Source: Craterostigma plantagineum | Lineage: Eukaryota; Streptophyta; Magnoliopsida; Lamiales; Linderniaceae | Length of the DNA stretch: 64,000 nt | Direction of reading: 5' to 3' | Assembly (NCBI GenBank): GCA_027422505.1 | Contig: JAPQWV010000764.1 | Span: forward strand, 1-64,000 | In this document: positions 59,884 to 64,000 of the stretch, in pieces | Layout of the letters: every line of letters begins with the position of its first letter | How positions within the stretch are numbered: position 1 is the stretch's first letter | Translations under genes and position numbers: made by a program | The notes under the pieces: model-generated | Told to the model about the DNA's origin: nothing | Databases searched by the model: none | The model's input: only the letters and a program-made list of their open reading frames with translations

Positions 59884-61232
59884 ATGATGCGATTTGCTCG
59901 ACTACGCAAGTTTTTCTGCCTTTCTCCCTTTCGGCGAGAAGGTACGTACTGGAATTATATAACTCTTCATTTTTATGAAGTTTTATTGCTCATATGATTC
60001 AATGCAGTTGATTTTAAGGTCTTTGCAATAAGCTGCTTAGGGTTTTCTTGCTGTGTGTTGTGTGTGTGTGTGTTTTGAGGTTGTTGTGTTTATTTGTGTT
60101 AATAGTGATTTGCTTCATTTGATTCTTACCTTAATTACATCGAAGATTCATTACAATTCACGAGTTTTTTTCAGATAGACAAGAGGAACAACATGGAAGC
60201 ATCCATAGCAGCTCCTCAGCTGTAATAAGCAAAGAGTTCCAAGAAACCTTCCGTACGAATTCTTACCTGGAAATGTACAGCAGATTCCAAACCAAAACTC
60301 TTTCGCCTGAGAAATCGCTGTCCCAATCTTCTCCTTCAATGTCTTTCCATGGAAAAAACGACGACGAAGAGAGCAATCCACCATCGTTTCCCTTCGAACC
60401 CCACTGTGAAACCCTAATCAACTCCTTTCGTCAGAGATCTGACGTCAACCAAGCTCTCCTCGACTACTTCGAAACGACCTTCGAAGCTGGAAAAACATGC
60501 GAATCGCTCATCGAAGATGTCATCCAGATCCAAGCCAATCACTGTGCAATGATGGGAATCATCGTCGACAACCCTAATATCGAAGATTATAATGGCCTTC
60601 TCTCTCCACTGCTGGCCGAGCTTAGCAAGCCCTTCACCTCAGTGACGCCAGAAATGCTCGGCGATCTCCACGATTTTCACCTACGGTTATTCCATCGATT
60701 GACCTCAGAGTGCAGAAAGGCCAAGAAGAAGGCAAGGCTTCGTAAGTACATCAAAAGGGCAGTTTCGACCTTTCTCTCGCTGGGCAGCGGGGCGTTAGCT
60801 GCTGCGTTTATCATCACCTTTGCACACAGTTTAGCAGGTGCTGTGGCTTTCCCTGGACTAATTTCGCTGCTCTCATTAGCCATTTTCTTGACCAAAAGAT
60901 TCATAGCGAAGAAGAAGAAGATGAAGTCCAATATAGGGCTGATTTCGCAGCTTGATTCAGCCGCGAGGGGCGTTTTTGCAATGAGGAATGACTTTGATTC
61001 CCTGGCTCAGCATGTTAAGAAGTTGGAAGGTGAGATAAAGCATCGTAAGAAGGGTTTCTCTGAATATCGTGGCGATGAGTTGATGTTCAAAGGGGCTGTG
61101 AAGAACTTTCAGAAGGACGAGGTTAGTTTCATGGAAGAATTGGAGGAGCTGAAGAAGCTGGCGATCCTCTGCCTCCTCGACATAGTACGGTCGAGGAATC
61201 AAGTCGTTGAAGAAATTGTCGTCATGGTCTGA
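59884..61232 (+). CDS. UPF0496 family protein (DUF677, At1g20180-like)
   Basis: Two exons, 59884-59941 and 60175-61232, phase 1; total 371 aa. Exon 1 is short and basic (MMRFARLRKFFCLSPFRRE). UPF0496 hallmarks in exon 2 include FRTNSYLEMYSRFQ, ALLDYFETTFEAGKTCESLI, FHRLTSECRKAKKKARLRKY and the C-terminal region around LEELKKLAILCLLDIVRSRN. Two close hydrophobic segments (about residues 217-262: LSLGSGALAAAFIITFAHSL and FPGLISLLSLAIFLTKRF) followed by KKKK predict a membrane hairpin. A coiled coil follows (SLAQHVKKLEGEIKHRKK). Family members include AT14A, reported as an integrin-like protein at membrane/cytoskeleton contacts; biochemical role not established. The ATG at 59884 is immediately followed by a second ATG. 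Confidence 0.87.
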
Positions 61233-61538
61233 ATTTTTATTATGAATCTTTCCCTGCTGTTTTATCCTGGAGTTTAATGTCCGTTTAGGACGAGTTATGC
61301 TGCTTTTGCTTATTTGCTTGGATTTTTATTTATATTGATGCATACCTGGTATTGTTTCTGCCAGGATTTAATTCTCATTTTCGCCTCAAACTCATCATTT
61401 TTCCTGGTAAACACACATTAAAAAGTGAAGCTCAACTCTGATACATTTCAAGAATCCATCGAGAAAAACGAATTGCTCAAAGCTTTAAGCAAAATAATGT
61501 TAACGACGTTATTATCATCGAATCCACGCCGTAGTACG
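61233..61538. other. Convergent 3' flanks
   Basis: About 300 bp between the UPF0496 stop and the stop of the next minus-strand gene. Probable 3' UTRs; nothing else seen. Confidence 0.5.
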
Positions 61539-63026
61539 TCACTCAGCTCGGGTCGGCGAGCTCTCAGATGTCCTCGACTTTTTGTAATCTTCGAAGCCCA
61601 TAAAAGAAGCCTTGGCCTTGAGCCAATCTGCAGGTTTTGGCATAATAATAGCTACATATCCTTCTCTATCTGCCTACAAATCAGATCAATGCACACAATA
61701 GTCAATGCATAGTAGATAAAGATACATATATGAATTATTGCAGAAAAACATATAGAGTTTATGAGCAGAAAGAAAAATTTTGACTAGTGGGCCTAACCAT
61801 AGAGTTAAGTAGCTCTGGTTGGTTGATTAGCCTTTCATTGACTTCCAAAAGGGAGCCTTTTACACAGCACCTGAAAGACATAATCATATCACAGTGGCTA
61901 CAAATTAACAATGAAGTCACAGCTGAAGAAGGAGAAGAAGGAGAAAGAGGAGAAGAAGAAGAAGAATGATTTCAACCTCACTATGTAAGAAGAATCTGCT
62001 GTGCAAACTTTACATAGTGCTGTATTGGATTCAAAATGCTGAGCATTCTGCGTAACAAATCCACCATAAAATCGATAGCCCAACACCATAGCTCATGACA
62101 GGTAAAATAGCAAGACAATAGCTTGAATTTCAAGTTCTAAAGAACATTGGATACATTGCAGCAGATCTTAGGCACATTTTGTATGGGAGAATCAAAGGTA
62201 GTGAACACAAGGGACAAACAAAACGAAAATATTTCACCTTTTTCCTCTTTCCTGTAACTTTCATACCGCTCCTATCAGACTTTCCAACGTTAAAATCGAC
62301 CGAAACGATTCCTCCCTTTTCCTTCAAGGCTACATGATTTGGAGCCAAACCAACCACGCACAACCTACCGATCGTCAAAACCAACGAAGATCATCTTGTT
62401 ATGATAAAAAATTGCAAGAAGTAAAGGGACTAAGGTGGGGGTAAATCGGACACATACCCATTGGCATGACGATGAACATACTGATCATGCCCAGGCTTCA
62501 TGAAATCTGACAAGCACAAACAGAAAAATTCAATGGGTACGCTCACATATATTGAGAGCTTAAAGCTTCGAATTAATCTAGGACAAGACCCTGCCAAAAA
62601 CCCTACTTGGCTCCTTTAAGCTAATCAGTAAAACATTAAAACGTAAAATTCGGGAGCTAAAAGCTCCAATTATGCACTCCCAATTGATATTTGAGCCATT
62701 ATCGCAAATTTGGCTTCTTGCGACTACAATCCATCATATTGAAGTCAATTTCAAGCACCTGGTGCATAAAAAGTAGTGAAATTTGCTTCGACGGCAGAGG
62801 GAGGCGCGCTTGGTAATTCATCTACACTGGGCATCAAAAGCCTCTTCAATTCTTCTTCTTCTTCTTCTTCTACTTCTTCATGCAATTCTCCTTGATTCAG
62901 CTGCTTAGGTTCATCTTCCGAATCTTGTACTGCCAGCGACGGCGAAGTACAAGACTGAAGAATCGAGGTAACGCTTTTGGGCTGCGATATCTCAAGATTT
63001 AGCTTGAGCTGTTCCTCCTCCGTCAT
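61539..63026 (-). CDS. Abitram/Simiate-like protein (single hybrid motif fold, At1g75980-like)
   Basis: Six exons: 62759-63026, 62458-62506, 62238-62364, 61977-62047, 61798-61870, 61539-61673; total 240 aa, all GT-AG with consistent phases. The N-terminal exon is acidic and probably disordered, with nine residues of Glu broken by a Val (EEVEEEEEEE) and MPSVDELPSAPPS. The folded part begins at FTTFYAPDFMKPGHDQYVHR, then GLCVVGLAPNHVAL, GGIVSVDF, VTGKRKKNAQHFESNTALCK, CCVKGSLLEVNERLINQPEL and GYVAIIMPKPADW. This order matches animal Abitram (FAM206A/Simiate: YxxxH, NRICV, KVSGKFKRGAQFL, VRGRLMEVNE, GYIAVVLPK), a nuclear actin-associated protein with a biotinyl/lipoyl-like fold. The plant role is unknown. 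The start at 63026 is the first true ATG in frame. Confidence 0.82.
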
Positions 63027-63416
63027 TGAAGAAGCTTCAACACTGCAAATTAGCAAAGCACAGTCGCACTCGCAAACCCAGGTTTAATTTTGATCACTGC
63101 TTCATAGTTTGATCGATTTAAATGGGCCCAATATGGGCCGCAGCTTCCGATGTTTAGGCCCACGTGGCCCATATCACACAACAGTTGAGAAAGTAATCAA
63201 TAAGAAACAAATAATAGGCAATGTAATAGATTTCCAAATAATAAATTATTACACATTTCAGTTACATAAACGTAACAATCCAATTCAAGACCAAAACTAT
63301 AAAACAACATGCAACGAATTACAATTTTGCACAATTCAATTCAATTGATCAAAACAAAGAAAACCACACACAAAAACAAACAATGGAAACACACAACAAA
63401 TTCAATAAAACCTAAT
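63027..63416. other. Promoter of the Abitram-like gene and peroxidase 3' flank
   Basis: About 390 bp. Near 63120-63175 there are TGGGCC/GGCCCA motifs (AATGGGCCCAATATGGGCC, TTAGGCCCACGTGGCCC) typical of plant site II promoters of housekeeping genes, about 100 bp upstream of the Abitram-like start. The rest is A-rich 3' flank of the peroxidase. Confidence 0.55.
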
Positions 63417-63906
63417 TCAATTAACAACCCTGCAATCCCTTCTGATCTCAACTCCACCACCATTGCTAATGCTGCTCATCTTCACCATCGAATCGACGAA
63501 CGCTTCGAAGAACGCCTTCTCCGAGTTTGCAAACTTTGCCACCAAGGCCTTGCTCCTAGGGTTTTCGAGCAGGGCTTGGTCCGAGGAGAATATGCTCTTC
63601 CCACCGAGGAGCATCTTGTAATAAGCATTGTCGAAAACGGTAGGGGTCGGGTCGAGATTCGAACCCGCCCCGTTCACCTTGTTGTGGGCCGGGCAAACCT
63701 GCCTCAGGCCCGCAGCGAACGACGGGCTTAGGGTCGGGTCGATGTTCGAATTCTTGCTGAAGCTGTGGATTCGATTTTGGAAGGACGAGCAATGCGAGAA
63801 ACCTAGCGTGTGCCCTCCTATATATACATGATATTTTATTTATTATTACACAAGTTTTGTAAGATTGTTAGACTAAAGAAAAACCCCAATAGGTCATCAT
63901 CTCTCC

Positions 63907-63949
<43 letters not shown>

Positions 63950-64000
63950 CCTGAGAGAGCAACTAAGTCATCCATGGAAAGCCCTCTCTGAGAAAAGCTT
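63417..64000 (-). CDS. Class III peroxidase, C-terminal part (PRX66-like), truncated by window end
   Basis: Two exons are visible: the last, 63417-63817, and part of the one before, 63951-64000, separated by an intron that is mostly an AT microsatellite. About 150 residues are encoded. The proximal-haem signature DLVALSGGHTLGFSHC is intact, including the axial His, followed by SSFQNRIHSFSKNSNIDP, conserved Cys (VCPAHNK, RRDCRVVN), the PTVFDNAYYKMLLGGKSIF block and the SSDQALL segment. Family role: secreted haem enzyme using H2O2 to oxidise phenolics, as in lignification; PRX66 has been linked to tracheary-element lignin. Upstream exons with the distal His and signal peptide lie outside the window. 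It is not broken as far as seen. Confidence 0.9.
63912..63947. repeat. (AT)18 microsatellite in a peroxidase intron
   Basis: Uninterrupted AT run beginning 4 bp inside the donor side of the intron on the minus strand (gtcatatat...). Confidence 0.9.

Noticed and set aside
1..64000. Biosynthetic cluster, immune-receptor cluster, viral insertion, CRISPR or other novel multi-gene system
   Set aside because: Gene families are unrelated housekeeping/developmental genes in conserved order; no retroelement or viral polymerase, NBS-LRR or pathway enzymes were seen.

Overview
This is a 64 kb stretch of a plant nuclear genome, almost certainly a eudicot. Most genes are split by short GT-AG introns in AT-rich intergenic DNA, and the products are plant families: PPR-DYW, SAUR, FPP, WEB, SBT5 subtilase, UPF0496, class III peroxidase. 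The intergenic DNA is full of short foldback transposable elements and microsatellites. I cannot name the species; an asterid is only a guess. No prokaryotic, viral, CRISPR, rRNA or tRNA feature was seen.

Layout. 0-4.6 kb (+): a PPR-DYW RNA-editing factor and the Pol I subunit RPA43. 4.6-7.4 kb: foldback elements, one hAT-type copy nested in another element. 7.8-20.4 kb: a SAUR gene (+), a long filament-like plant protein (FPP, +) and a second SAUR (-). 22.6-26.4 kb (-): a WEB-family coiled-coil protein and a cytosolic alkaline/neutral invertase. 28.5-31.3 kb: a 1.2 kb Mutator-like foldback element directly upstream of a thaumatin-like protein with a likely GPI-anchor tail (+). 34.1 kb: a small two-helix membrane protein (+). 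36.8-50.3 kb (-): a TFIIS-N/LW-domain protein rich in DLN motifs, a 20-exon kinesin-6 and a synaptotagmin. 51.4-53.0 kb (-): a small nuclear-type unknown protein. 53.6-54.3 kb (+): SKP1. 54.7-57.7 kb (-): an SBT5-type subtilase. 59.9-61.2 kb (+): a UPF0496 protein. 61.5-63.0 kb (-): an Abitram/Simiate-like protein. 63.4-64.0 kb (-): the 3' part of a class III peroxidase, cut by the window edge.

Gene order. From memory, nearly all of these genes have their closest Arabidopsis relatives in two duplicated chromosome 1 segments (about At1g19720-At1g20180 and At1g75580-At1g75980). The window looks like an unfractionated version of that ancestral block. The genes do not form a single pathway; they are ordinary neighbours.

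Exon structures were rebuilt by hand from splice consensus, reading-frame phase and family similarity. For every complete multi-exon gene the phases close and the total coding length is a multiple of three. I found no convincing undescribed multi-gene system. The best leads are the transposon structures that define two promoters, the repeated tail of the kinesin, a GC-AG intron in the subtilase, and the DLN-rich LW-domain protein.
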